DNA of 64,000 nt from Microbacterium lacus (GTDB lineage: Bacteria > Actinomycetota > Actinomycetes > Actinomycetales > Microbacteriaceae), in assembly GCF_002812805.1 (NCBI RefSeq), contig NZ_NMUM01000005.1:434001-498000 (forward strand). The letters run 5' to 3'. Below the pieces are notes generated by a model. It saw only the letters and a program-made list of their open reading frames with translations, searched no databases and was not told the DNA's origin. Made by a program: the position numbers and the translations under genes. This document shows positions 39,159 to 50,901 of the stretch, piece after piece (position 1 is the first letter of the stretch; every line of letters starts with the position of its first letter).

Positions 39159-39187
39159 CACAGGGGTTCGCGCCGCAGTCGGTGGTA

Positions 39188-39215
39188 CGATTTATCTCGA
39201 CATCAAGATAAATCG
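39188..39215. promoter_or_regulatory. 28-bp palindrome upstream of aconitase, candidate operator
   Basis: CGATTTATCT (39188-39197) and AGATAAATCG (39206-39215) are perfect 10-bp arms; the inner bases CGACATCA continue the symmetry with one mismatched pair on each side. A TACGAT at 39186-39191 overlaps the left edge and could be a -10, which would place the palindrome over the transcription start. The AT-rich site stands out and looks like a binding site for a dimeric TetR/MarR-type repressor of acn. Confidence 0.6.
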
Positions 39216-39337
39216 ACCCCCTTCCCCCTTGTCGCTCAGCGGCGCACACTGGTAAGGGTCGCCTTGCTAGCCCCGCCCGGAACGCCCCGGGAAGATGGAG
39301 GCCGGTGAGTGGTCAGCTACCTGAAGGAGACGGCATC

Positions 39338-42172
<2,835 letters not shown>

Positions 42173-42181
42173 CCGGAGCAT

Positions 42182-42230
42182 CCGGCGAGCGGCGGGCCGG
42201 CGATCCGCCAGCGTCCCGTCCGCTCGCCGG
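42182..42230. terminator. Inverted repeat after acn
   Basis: CCGGCGAGCGG (42182-42192) pairs perfectly with CCGCTCGCCGG (42220-42230) over a 27-nt GC-rich loop. It lacks a U-run, so it may be a weak terminator or 3'-end stabiliser. A TAGACT at 42240-42245 beyond it is a plausible -10 for dxs. Confidence 0.45.
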
Positions 42231-42281
42231 GCACCGAGCTAGACTTTCGAGAGGGCCGCGCACGCCCGCGAAGGGAGTGGC

Positions 42282-44246
42282 ATGGGTCTGTTGGAGACGA
42301 TTTCGAGTCCGCGCGATCTCGACGCGCTCACGGTCGAACAGCTCGCCGAACTCTCGGCCGAGATCCGCACGTTCCTCATCGAGAACGTGTCCCGGACGGG
42401 TGGGCACCTCGGTCCGAACCTGGGCGTCGTTGAGCTGACCGTCGCGCTGCACCGCGTCTTCGATTCGCCGAACGACCCGATCATCTTCGACACGGGCCAC
42501 CAGTCCTACGTGCACAAACTGCTCACCGGGCGCCAGGATTTCGACGGGCTTCGCACCCGCGGCGGCCTCGCCGGTTACCCGCAGAGGTCCGAGAGCGAGC
42601 ACGATGTCGTCGAGTCCTCCCACGCCTCGAGCTCACTCAGCTGGGCCGACGGCGTCTCGCGGGCGCTGACCCGCACGGGTCGTCGCGATCGTCATGTCGT
42701 CGCCGTCGTCGGCGATGGTGCCCTGACCGGTGGCATGACATGGGAGGCGCTCAACAACATCTCCGATGACAATGATCGCAACCTGGTGATCATTGTCAAC
42801 GACAACGGTCGCTCGTATGCGCCGACGATCGGCGGCATGGCGCGATATCTGAATCGCGTTCGCACCAACGAGGCATACCAGACGCTGTACCGCTCGTCCG
42901 GGTCGTTCTTCTCCCGTCTCGGCCCCGCGGGTCGCGCGATGTACCGCGGTCTCCGTGGCGGTGCGCACGGCTTCCTCTCGCGGTTCGCCAACAACGCGGC
43001 GCTGTACTCGAATCTCGACATCAAGTACCTCGGCCCGGTCGACGGGCACGACCTCGAGACCCTCATCGAAACTTTGCGTCTCGCGAAGGAGTACGGCGCG
43101 CCGGTCATCGTCCACGCGATCACCGAGAAGGGTCAGGGCTTCGAGCCTGCTCGCAACGACGAGGCTGACCAGTTCCACGCGGTGGGTCGTATCGACCCGC
43201 TGACGGGTGTGACGCTCGGTGGCGAAGCCGCGACGGCGTGGACGGATGTCTTCTCCGACCAGCTGGTCAAGATCGGCGACGAGCGCGAAGACGTCATCGC
43301 GATGACGGCGGCGATGCTCCGTCCGGTCGGACTGCTGCCGTTCGCCCAGAAGTACCCCGATCGTGTCTATGACGTCGGCATTGCCGAGCAGCACGCCGTC
43401 GCCTCGGCGGCGGGGCTCGCGTACGGCGGGCTGCACCCGGTGGTCGCGATCTACGCAACGTTCATGAACCGCGCGTTCGATCAGGTGATGATGGATGTCG
43501 GCCTGCACCGTGCGGGCGTGACCTTCGTGCTCGACCGGGCCGGCGTGACGGGCCCCGACGGCCCGAGCCACCACGGCATCTGGGATCTGGCGATGCTGCA
43601 GCTCGTGCCGCATATCCGCATCGCCGCCCCGCGAGACGCCGCTCGGCTGCGCGAAACGCTCGACGAGGCCGTTGCGGTCGACGACGCCCCCACGGTCGTG
43701 CGCTTTCCGAAGGGTGAGGTCGGAGCGGACCTGCCCGCCCTCGAGCGGCTGGCCGATGGGACGGATGTCCTCGCGCGCGGCGCGAGCGAAGATGTTCTAC
43801 TCGTGGGTATCGGACCCATGGCGCACATCGCGATGGACGTCGCCGAGCGTTTGGCGGCTCAGGGCATCGGGGCGACGGTGATCGATCCGCGCTGGGTCGT
43901 CCCCGTTACGCCGTCCGTTGTCGAATTCGCGTCCCGCCACCGCCTCGTCATCACGATCGAGGACGGCATCCGCGTCGGCGGTATCGGCACTCGGATTCGC
44001 CAGGTGCTGCGTGAGGCCGGGGTAGACACCGCGGTCGACGAGCTCGGTCTGCCCGACGAGTTCATCCCGCACGCATCCCGCGCTCAGATCCTGGCCGATG
44101 CGGGGCTCACCGCACCGAAGATCGCCCAGGACGTCGTGTCCCAGGTGCTCGGCACGCGAATCCCCGTGGCGCGCCAGCCCGAGGACCAGCCGGTGTGGCT
44201 CAGCGACGTTCGTCTGCGCGAGCGGGACGACACGCGCGGCGCCTGA
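42282..44246 (+). CDS. dxs: 1-deoxy-D-xylulose-5-phosphate synthase
   Basis: 654 aa; TPP-dependent enzyme condensing pyruvate and glyceraldehyde 3-phosphate, first step of the MEP isoprenoid pathway. Seen: HLGPNLGVVELTVALH, TGHQSYVHK, the TPP motif VVGDGALTGGMTWEALNN, the transketolase GIAEQHAVASAAGLA in the central domain and the C-terminal transketolase domain. Start ATG has AAGGGAG upstream. Single gene; convergent with the fadB-like gene. Confidence 0.96.
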   Translation: MGLLETISSPRDLDALTVEQLAELSAEIRTFLIENVSRTGGHLGPNLGVVELTVALHRVFDSPNDPIIFDTGHQSYVHKLLTGRQDFDGLRTRGGLAGYPQRSESEHDVVESSHASSSLSWADGVSRALTRTGRRDRHVVAVVGDGALTGGMTWEALNNISDDNDRNLVIIVNDNGRSYAPTIGGMARYLNRVRTNEAYQTLYRSSGSFFSRLGPAGRAMYRGLRGGAHGFLSRFANNAALYSNLDIKYLGPVDGHDLETLIETLRLAKEYGAPVIVHAITEKGQGFEPARNDEADQFHAVGRIDPLTGVTLGGEAATAWTDVFSDQLVKIGDEREDVIAMTAAMLRPVGLLPFAQKYPDRVYDVGIAEQHAVASAAGLAYGGLHPVVAIYATFMNRAFDQVMMDVGLHRAGVTFVLDRAGVTGPDGPSHHGIWDLAMLQLVPHIRIAAPRDAARLRETLDEAVAVDDAPTVVRFPKGEVGADLPALERLADGTDVLARGASEDVLLVGIGPMAHIAMDVAERLAAQGIGATVIDPRWVVPVTPSVVEFASRHRLVITIEDGIRVGGIGTRIRQVLREAGVDTAVDELGLPDEFIPHASRAQILADAGLTAPKIAQDVVSQVLGTRIPVARQPEDQPVWLSDVRLRERDDTRGA

Positions 44247-44265
44247 TCCGCCATTGCGTACAGCT

Positions 44266-44329
44266 GGTCGCTTCGACAAGCTCAGCGACCGTGCGGCCGC
44301 TCACGCTCCCTGAGCCTGTCGAAGCGAGC
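44266..44329. repeat. Pair of inverted REP-like elements between dxs and fadB
   Basis: GCTTCGACAAGCTCAGC (inside 44266-44290) and CTCCCTGAGCCTGTCGAAGC (inside 44305-44329) are oppositely oriented copies of the element also found at 9763 and 31639-31712. They lie between convergent gene ends. Confidence 0.8.
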
Positions 44330-44345
44330 TGCCGGCCCCATGACG

Positions 44346-44379
44346 AAGAGGGCCCGAACTGCACGGTTCGAGCCCTCTC
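44346..44379 (-). terminator. Terminator hairpin at the 3' end of the fadB-like gene
   Basis: AGAGGGCCCGAAC pairs with GTTCGAGCCCTCT (44366-44378), one mismatch, short loop. It is placed 12 bp beyond the stop of the minus-strand gene and close to the REP pair. Confidence 0.75.
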
Positions 44380-44390
44380 CGTTTCCGCGA

Positions 44391-46532
44391 TTAGCGCGAG
44401 CCGATGCCGCGGATGGGCGGCTGGTGGAATGTCGCACCGAACGCGCTCTCGGAGGCCCCGACCCGATCGAGGTAGGGCGATGCCCCGCCGTCGATGAAGG
44501 GCCAGGCGGCGCCCAGGATCAGGCACAGGTCGATGTCTTCGACCTCGGGCACGACGCCCTCATCGAGCATGATCTTCATCTCCTGCGCGAGGCCCGTCTG
44601 CACCCGGTTCAGGATCTCGTCCTCGGAGACCGGAGAGGATGCCGTCACGAGCACCTTCTGCGCGGCCTTCGTCCATCCCGTGACCTTGCCGTTCTTGTCC
44701 TTCTCCACGAGCTCGGGCAGCTCCGCGAGCTGATGGAAGTTCTCGGACGCGAAGTAGCGCTCCGGGAAAGCCGCGGCCATCGTGTCCTGCACGTGCGCCG
44801 CGACCTTCCATCCGACGAGGTCAATCAGCTGGAAGGGCGACATCGGCAGACCGAGCGGCGCGAAGGCCTTCTCGACCGTGAGCAGAGGCGTTCCCTCGTA
44901 CACGGCGCGTGCGGCCTCACCCATGACCTTCGCGAGAAGCCGGTTGACGACGAAGCCGGGCGCGTCCGCGGTGAGCACCGCGTTCTTGCCGAGGCCCTTT
45001 GCGACGACGAAAGCGGTCGCGAGCGCAGCATCCGCCGTCGCGTCGATCCGCACAATCTCGATGAGCGGCATGACAGCGACCGGGTTGAAGAAGTGGAACC
45101 CGACCAACCGCTCCGGATGCTGCAGCTTCGACCCGATCTCGGCGACCGACAGCGACGAGGTGTTGGTCGCGAGGATCGCGTCGTCGGCGACGACGGCCTC
45201 GATCTCGGCGAACACCTGCTGCTTGACGCCGACCTCTTCGAAGACGGCCTCGATCACGAAGTCACAGTCGGCGTACTCGGACTTGTCGGTCGTGCCGCGC
45301 ACCAGGCTCCGCAGCTTGTTCGCTGCGTCGCCGTCCAGCCGGCCCTTCGCCTCGAGCTTGCCGATCTCGTCATGGATGTGCGCCACGCCCTTATCGACGC
45401 GAGACTGGTCGAGGTCGGTGATCAGGACCGGAACCTGGAGCTTGCGGACGAAGAGCAGAGCGAACTGGCTCGCCATCAGACCGGCACCGATGATGCCGAC
45501 CTTGGTGACGGGCTTTGCGAGCGCCTTGTCCGGTGCCCCGACGGGACGCTTCGCGCGCTTCTGCACGAGATCGAACGCGTACATCGACGCCGCGAACTGG
45601 TCGCCCGCGATCAGGTCGGCCAGAGCCTCGTCTTCGCGCGCGAACCCCTCCGCCTTGGTGCCGGACTTCGCCTTGTCGAGCAGGTCGAGGGCGACGTAGG
45701 GCGAGCGGGGCACGGTGCCGATGCGGCTCTCGAGCATGTTGCGCGCCATCTTGATGGCGATCGGCCACTTCGTGAGCCGCTCCATCTTGCCCGGCTCGTT
45801 CTTGCGCGAGACCTTGACCGAGCCCGAAAGCACGCCGTCGGCCCAGCGGAGGGAGTTTTCGAGGTAGCTGGATGCCGGGAAGATCGCATCCATGATCCCG
45901 AGATCGAACGCCTGCTGCGGCTTGAGCATGCGGTTCTGCTTGAGCGGGTTGGAGATGACGACCTCGAGGGCGTTCTCGATACCGATCAGGTTCGGGAGCA
46001 GGTACGCGCCACCCCATCCGGGAATCAGGCCGAGGAACACCTCGGGCAGCGCGATCGCTGCGGCCGAGGCATCCACGGTCCGATACGTCGAGTTGAGCGC
46101 GATCTCGAGTCCGCCGCCGAGCGCGAGCCCGTTGACGAATGCGAAGCTCGGCACCCCGAGTTCAGACAGGCGTCCGAGGGTCTGGTGCCCCCGCTGAGCG
46201 ATCAGCAGGGCGATCTCACGCGACGGGAGCTTCGAGACCTCGGACAGGTCTGCGCCGGCGGCCAGGATGTAGGACTTGCCGGTGATGCCGACGGCCTGGA
46301 TCTCACCGTCTGCCGCACGCTTCGCGAGACCCGAGAGGGTCTCGTCGAGCGCGGCAAGAGTAGCGGGTCCCAGGGTGTTGGGTCGGGTGTGATCGCGGCC
46401 GTTGTCGAGCGTGATCAGGGCGAGCACTTTGCCGCTGGCCAGGCGCACGTCGCGGACGATGGAGCTCGTGACGACCTCGTCGGCGCTGAGCGCCTCGAGG
46501 GGGGAGAAATCGATCGAGTCGTAGTTGGTCAT
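44391..46532 (-). CDS. fadB: Fatty-acid oxidation protein: enoyl-CoA hydratase/3-hydroxyacyl-CoA dehydrogenase
   Basis: 713 aa. The N-terminal half is an enoyl-CoA hydratase/isomerase (GADLSEVSKL, FVNGLALGGGLEIAL, LPEVFLGLIPGWGGAYLLP, which place the oxyanion hole and a catalytic Glu). The middle has the NAD-binding KVGIIGAGLMASQFA and the C-terminal 3-hydroxyacyl-CoA dehydrogenase domain has VGFHFFNPVAVMPLIEI and ADAPGFVVNRLL. Together these perform steps 2 and 3 of beta-oxidation. The ATG at 46532 lies 5 bp after the thiolase stop, so the two form a beta-oxidation operon. Confidence 0.94.
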   Translation of the reverse strand: MTNYDSIDFSPLEALSADEVVTSSIVRDVRLASGKVLALITLDNGRDHTRPNTLGPATLAALDETLSGLAKRAADGEIQAVGITGKSYILAAGADLSEVSKLPSREIALLIAQRGHQTLGRLSELGVPSFAFVNGLALGGGLEIALNSTYRTVDASAAAIALPEVFLGLIPGWGGAYLLPNLIGIENALEVVISNPLKQNRMLKPQQAFDLGIMDAIFPASSYLENSLRWADGVLSGSVKVSRKNEPGKMERLTKWPIAIKMARNMLESRIGTVPRSPYVALDLLDKAKSGTKAEGFAREDEALADLIAGDQFAASMYAFDLVQKRAKRPVGAPDKALAKPVTKVGIIGAGLMASQFALLFVRKLQVPVLITDLDQSRVDKGVAHIHDEIGKLEAKGRLDGDAANKLRSLVRGTTDKSEYADCDFVIEAVFEEVGVKQQVFAEIEAVVADDAILATNTSSLSVAEIGSKLQHPERLVGFHFFNPVAVMPLIEIVRIDATADAALATAFVVAKGLGKNAVLTADAPGFVVNRLLAKVMGEAARAVYEGTPLLTVEKAFAPLGLPMSPFQLIDLVGWKVAAHVQDTMAAAFPERYFASENFHQLAELPELVEKDKNGKVTGWTKAAQKVLVTASSPVSEDEILNRVQTGLAQEMKIMLDEGVVPEVEDIDLCLILGAAWPFIDGGASPYLDRVGASESAFGATFHQPPIRGIGSR

Positions 46533-46537
46533 TCCGA

Positions 46538-47743
46538 TCACTTCCGCTTCTTGCCGTCGTAGAAGGGGTTCTCCCAGATGACGGACCCACCCTGTCCGAG
46601 CCCCACGCACATGGCCGTCAGGCCGTATCGCACGTCGGGACGCGTCTTGAATTGCGCGGCGAGCTGGATCATGAGGCGGACACCGGATGCCGCGAGCGGG
46701 TGTCCGACCGCGATCGCACCACCCCAGGGGTTCACGCGCGGGTCGTCGTCCGCGACGCCGAAGTGATCGAGGAGCGAGAGGACCTGGATGGCGAAGGCCT
46801 CGTTCAATTCGAACAGGCCGATGTCGTCGATCGTCAGCCCGGCCTTCTTGAGCGCCTTCTCGGTCGAGGGGACCGGCCCGATGCCCATGATTTCGGGCTG
46901 CACGCCGGCGAAAGCGAAAGACACGAGCTTCATCTTGGGCTCGAGGCCGAGTTCCTTCGCGGCCGCACCGCCCGCGAGCAGGCTGACGGTCGCGCCATCC
47001 GTCAGGGGGGATGCCGTCCCGGCCGTGACGCGGCCGTGGGGACGGAAGGGGGTCTTCAGGGCGGCGAGCCCCTCCATGGTGGTCTCGGGACGACGTCCCT
47101 CGTCCTCGGTTGCGAGGCCCCATGCTCCGTCCGCGTTCTTGATGGCAACGGGTACGAGGTCGGGCTGGATGACGCCGGCGTCGTATGCCGCCTGTACCTT
47201 GTGCTGGCTCAACATTCCGAAGCGGTCCGCGCGCTCTTTGGTGAGGTGCGGGAAACGATCGTGGATACGCTCGGCGGTCACACCCATGTTGAGGGCGTCT
47301 GCCGACACAAGCTTCTCTGTGAGGAATCTCGGGTTCGGGTCGGCGCCGATACCGAGGGGGTGACGGCCCATGTGCTCGACACCACCCCCGATCGCGAGGT
47401 CGTACATGCCGATGCCGATGCCACCCGCGAGCGTCGTGACGCTCGTCATCGCCCCCGCACACATGCGGTCGATCGCGAATCCGGGTACCGACTGCGGTAG
47501 GCCCGCGAGAATCGCGGCGGAACGACCGAGTGTCAGCCCCTGGTCGCCCTGCTGGGTGGTGGCCGCGATGGCCACGTCGTCGATTCGCTCACCCGGTACG
47601 TCGGGGTTGCGCTCCATCAGACCGATCATCGCCTTCACGATGAGGTCGTCGGCGCGGGTATTCCAGTACATGCCCTTTTCGCCGGCGCGCCCGAACGGGG
47701 TACGCACACCATCGACGAAATAGACGTCCGAGTTCACGGCCAC
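46538..47743 (-). CDS. fadA: Thiolase (acetyl-CoA C-acyltransferase)
   Basis: 401 aa. The acylated Cys is in AIDRMCAGAMTSV (~residue 95); the second catalytic pair is in NPWGGAIAVGHPLAASG (His) and AMCVGLGQGGSV (Cys). It performs the last, thiolytic step of beta-oxidation, feeding the FadB-like protein downstream. GTG start at 47743 with GGAGG upstream. Confidence 0.95.
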   Translation of the reverse strand: MAVNSDVYFVDGVRTPFGRAGEKGMYWNTRADDLIVKAMIGLMERNPDVPGERIDDVAIAATTQQGDQGLTLGRSAAILAGLPQSVPGFAIDRMCAGAMTSVTTLAGGIGIGMYDLAIGGGVEHMGRHPLGIGADPNPRFLTEKLVSADALNMGVTAERIHDRFPHLTKERADRFGMLSQHKVQAAYDAGVIQPDLVPVAIKNADGAWGLATEDEGRRPETTMEGLAALKTPFRPHGRVTAGTASPLTDGATVSLLAGGAAAKELGLEPKMKLVSFAFAGVQPEIMGIGPVPSTEKALKKAGLTIDDIGLFELNEAFAIQVLSLLDHFGVADDDPRVNPWGGAIAVGHPLAASGVRLMIQLAAQFKTRPDVRYGLTAMCVGLGQGGSVIWENPFYDGKKRK

Positions 47744-47815
47744 ACTGCCTCCAGATTTGGGGTTTTCTTCAGCCTACGAACGTGCCCGAGGCGACCCGAA
47801 TCGGTTGGTCCGAAT

Positions 47816-49045
47816 CTACGAAGCGTCTTCCTCAGGCTCCGCGGGCGGTTGTGCCGCAGCAACAAAGGCTTCGGCAATAGCCTGTGCAGTCTCTTCAACT
47901 TGCCAGGCACGTGCGCCCAACGACCGGAGCGCCGAACCGATGTTCTCCGCGTCGGCGGGGTCCGGCGGCGTCCAGGCGACGCGGCGCAGCAAATCGGGCG
48001 TCAGCAGGTTCTCGACGGGCATCCCGAGTTCGGTTGCGATCTCCTCGACCGCGGGACGCGCGGCCTTGAGTCGGGCGTCGGCCTCGGGGTTCCGATCGGC
48101 CCACGCGCGCGGGGGAGGAGGCCCTTCGCCGGGCACCCGTTCAACCGGCAGTACGGACTCGGCGCGGCCACGTTCGAAAGCAGCCCACCAACGATCGAGC
48201 TGGTTGCGGCTCGCGCGGCCCGTGAACTCTTTCAGAGCGGCCAACGCCTGCTTGGTGGACGGATCGGCGATGACGGCGGCCACGATCGAGCGATCCGGCA
48301 GAAGTCGTCCGGGGGAGGTGTCTACCTCTTGCGCGTAATCTTCACGGGCCTGCCACAGTTCGCGCGCCACGGCGAGCGAACGCCGACCACGTACGGTGTG
48401 CAACCCGCTGAGGCGGCGCCACGGATCTTCGCGCGGTGGGCGCGCGGGACGATCGAGGACCGCCTGGAACTCTTCTTCCGCAATCGCGGTCTTGCCCTGC
48501 TCGGCCAGCTCCGCCACGAGGGCATCCCGGACATCGATCAGGTGAAGCACATCCAGGGCCGCGTACTCGAGCCACGACTCGGGAAGAGGCCTCGTCGACC
48601 AGTCTGCCGCCGAGTGCGCCTTCGCCAGGGTGATGCCGAGAACGTCCTCGACGACGGCGCCGAGACCGACCCGCTCGCGCCCGAGCAGGCGGGACGCCAG
48701 CTCGGTGTCGAAGATGCGGGGCGGCACGAGTTCTGCCTCGCGCAGCGAGGGGAGGTCCTGGCTCGCGGCGTGCAGCACCCACTCCTCGGAACCGATGGCA
48801 TCCTGCAACGGCGAGAGATCACCGACGGCGGGCGGATCGATCAGGTGCAGTCCGCCATCCCGGCGGAAGACCTGAATCAGGTAGGCGCGCTGTGAGTATC
48901 GAAACCCCGATGCCCGCTCAACGTCGACCGCCACCGGCCCGTGACCCTGCGCGAGCATTGCGGATGCCTCGGCGAGACCCTCGGGTGTGTCGATCACACG
49001 GTGAACGGAGGGCGTTGGGGCGCTTACACTCACCGGTTCAGTCAC
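47816..49045 (-). CDS. rnd: Ribonuclease D-like 3'-5' exonuclease with HRDC domain
   Basis: 409 aa. DEDD-type exonuclease: GPVAVDVERASGFRYSQRAYLIQ (Asp and Glu of Exo I), HAASQDLPSL (Exo II Asp) and LEYAALDVLHLIDV (Exo III Tyr/Asp). An HRDC nucleic-acid-binding domain follows at ~210-290. It trims RNA 3' ends, classically tRNA precursors. GTG start overlaps the DUF3000 gene stop by 8 bp, so translation is coupled. Confidence 0.92.
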   Translation of the reverse strand: MTEPVSVSAPTPSVHRVIDTPEGLAEASAMLAQGHGPVAVDVERASGFRYSQRAYLIQVFRRDGGLHLIDPPAVGDLSPLQDAIGSEEWVLHAASQDLPSLREAELVPPRIFDTELASRLLGRERVGLGAVVEDVLGITLAKAHSAADWSTRPLPESWLEYAALDVLHLIDVRDALVAELAEQGKTAIAEEEFQAVLDRPARPPREDPWRRLSGLHTVRGRRSLAVARELWQAREDYAQEVDTSPGRLLPDRSIVAAVIADPSTKQALAALKEFTGRASRNQLDRWWAAFERGRAESVLPVERVPGEGPPPPRAWADRNPEADARLKAARPAVEEIATELGMPVENLLTPDLLRRVAWTPPDPADAENIGSALRSLGARAWQVEETAQAIAEAFVAAAQPPAEPEEDAS

Positions 49046-49661
49046 GTGCCGCCCTGTCGTTCGCGGCGAATCTGTGTGCCGCGAGAAGTTCGATGTTCTC
49101 CGAGCCCGGAGGTAGGCCCGCAAGCATGCAGAGTAGCTCAGCCCACGCTTCGATGTGCGCGGTGAGGTCGCCGGGTTCGGGTGACCACGACGCGCGCAAC
49201 TCGATCTGAGCCCCGTCGCCCTCGTCTTCCAGCCCGCCGAAGCCCTTGGACAGAATCTTCGTGGCGGTACCGGATGCCGCCGCGTAACGCGCGTCGCGGG
49301 AGTCGAGCGCGTCGACGAGCCACGACCAGGTCACATCCGCCAACATCGGATCGATACCGATGTCGGTTTCGAGCGGAGCCTGTGCGAAACACACGATGCG
49401 CAGTGGTCCGCCCCATGCGGCGGGCTCCGCGGGATCGTGCAGAAGGATCAGCCTGCCCGTGCCGTACGGAGAGTCGGCGGCGTGATCCTGCTGACGCACA
49501 TCTCCGGACAGCGCGATCGCCTCGGGCGCAAGACCCTGGGGCGCCGGTATCTCGCGCACCGTCAGGTCGTCACGGAACAGCGTTCCGCGCACGTCCGCCA
49601 CAGCGCGTTCGAAGAGTGGCGATAGCGGCGGGACGCCGGAGTCGGGGGGATCGGCGATCAC
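49038..49661 (-). CDS. DUF3000 protein
   Basis: 207 aa, DUF3000 pattern with FRDDLTVREIPAPQGLAPEAIAL, GRLILLHDPAEPAAWGGPLRIVCFAQAPLETDIG and the C-terminal AELLCMLAGLPPGSE. The family is actinobacterial, unknown, and almost always upstream of the rnd gene. GTG start; TAGTCT lies 6 nt upstream on the same strand (leaderless). Its promoter overlaps that of the divergent hydrolase gene. Confidence 0.92.
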   Translation of the reverse strand: MIADPPDSGVPPLSPLFERAVADVRGTLFRDDLTVREIPAPQGLAPEAIALSGDVRQQDHAADSPYGTGRLILLHDPAEPAAWGGPLRIVCFAQAPLETDIGIDPMLADVTWSWLVDALDSRDARYAAASGTATKILSKGFGGLEDEGDGAQIELRASWSPEPGDLTAHIEAWAELLCMLAGLPPGSENIELLAAHRFAANDRAARD

Positions 49662-49689
49662 GTCGACAGACTAGAGTGGGGCCTCGATG
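49659..49689. promoter_or_regulatory. Overlapping divergent -10 elements of two leaderless genes
   Basis: AGACTAGAGT at 49668-49677 holds TAGTCT on the minus strand (49673-49668, 6 nt before the GTG at 49661) and TAGAGT on the plus strand (49672-49677, 9 nt before the ATG at 49687). The two hexamers share the TA at 49672-49673, so only one polymerase can sit there at a time. Confidence 0.7.
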
Positions 49690-50901
49690 ATCACCCCTAG
49701 GCGCGCCGCGCGCGCGAACGGACGCATAGCTGTAGCCCTCCGGATCGTATCGGCGATCCTGACGGGATCGCTCGTCACGCTGGGGGTCGCTTCCGCCTTC
49801 GTCGCCTCTCGGCTGGCGCGCCGCGTGGTGACACCCGCCGCACGGCTGGCGGACACACGCATCCTTTCGCTCGACACCGCGGCCCAGACGATCACGCTGT
49901 CGCGCAACCCCGACACGTCGTTGCCGGGCCGCTACGGCCTCTTCACCTCGGGAACCGAGAGCTATCTCAAGCTCGGCACGGTGCTGGCAGAGACCGACAC
50001 GGCCGTCACCCGCAAGCTGCTCACCCATATCGACGGCGACGCGCGGCTGGATGCCGACGCCGCCTTCAGCGGCTGGTACTTCGACCGTCCCGAGCAACTC
50101 CAGCTTCCGTTCACGAACGAGGTCATCGGCACCGCGATCGGACCGTGCCCCGCCTGGCTCTTCCCGGCCGCCGAAGACACGGGTCGCTGGGTCGTTCAGA
50201 TCCACGGACGCGGTTCGGCACGGTCCGAGGCACTGCGTGCGGTTCCCGTTTTTCACGATCTCGGATACACGTCGCTTGCGGTGTCCTATCGCAACGACGG
50301 AGAGGCGCCGCGCAGCAAGCAGGGCACCTACACACTCGGGGCGACCGAATGGCGAGACGTCGACGCCGCGGTCGCCTTCGCCATCCGTCGGGGTGCGCGA
50401 GAGATCATCCTGATGGGCTGGTCGATGGGGGGCCAGATCGCGCTTCAACTCGATCTCAACTCGGCTCATCGCGAGAAGATCGTGGGGCTCATCCTCGAGT
50501 CGCCGGCGATCGACTGGTCAGAGGTGCTGCGTTACCAGGCGGGTCTGTTGCACGTTCCGAAGCCCGTCATCTCTTTCGCCCTGGGCGCTCTCTCGTCCGA
50601 CTGGGGAGCACCCGTGCGCGGGCCGGGGGAGCGAATCCCGCTGGATCGACTCGACATCGTCAGCCGCGCCCACGAGCTGAGGCATCCGATCCTCGTCCTC
50701 CATAGCGACGAGGACGGGTTCGTGCCCTCGGGCGGCTCGCACGCCCTTGCGCTCGCGCGGCCGGACCTCGTAACGCTCGAGGTGTTCAATACGGCCCGGC
50801 ACACCAAGCTCTGGAACTACGACCAGGAGCGTTGGTCGCACGCCATCACCGATTGGGTCGAGGCGTTGGACGTCAAGACCGCCGCAGGCGCAGGTAGCTG
50901 A
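49687..50901 (+). CDS. Alpha/beta hydrolase, membrane-anchored
   Basis: 404 aa. An N-terminal hydrophobic segment (~17-43, RIVSAILTGSLVTLGVASAFVA) anchors the protein. The hydrolase fold is at ~150-390 with HGRGSARSEALR, the nucleophile elbow ILMGWSMGGQIALQ (Ser) and LVLHSDEDGFVPSG (Asp) and a late AxHTKLWNYD His. Substrate unknown. The 3' end overlaps the RibD-like gene tail to tail by 29 bp. Confidence 0.88.
   Translation: MITPRRAARANGRIAVALRIVSAILTGSLVTLGVASAFVASRLARRVVTPAARLADTRILSLDTAAQTITLSRNPDTSLPGRYGLFTSGTESYLKLGTVLAETDTAVTRKLLTHIDGDARLDADAAFSGWYFDRPEQLQLPFTNEVIGTAIGPCPAWLFPAAEDTGRWVVQIHGRGSARSEALRAVPVFHDLGYTSLAVSYRNDGEAPRSKQGTYTLGATEWRDVDAAVAFAIRRGAREIILMGWSMGGQIALQLDLNSAHREKIVGLILESPAIDWSEVLRYQAGLLHVPKPVISFALGALSSDWGAPVRGPGERIPLDRLDIVSRAHELRHPILVLHSDEDGFVPSGGSHALALARPDLVTLEVFNTARHTKLWNYDQERWSHAITDWVEALDVKTAAGAGS

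Noticed and set aside
44340..46562. Long plus-strand frame opposite the fadB-like gene
   Set aside because: Shadow of the real gene; charged low-complexity translation without motifs.
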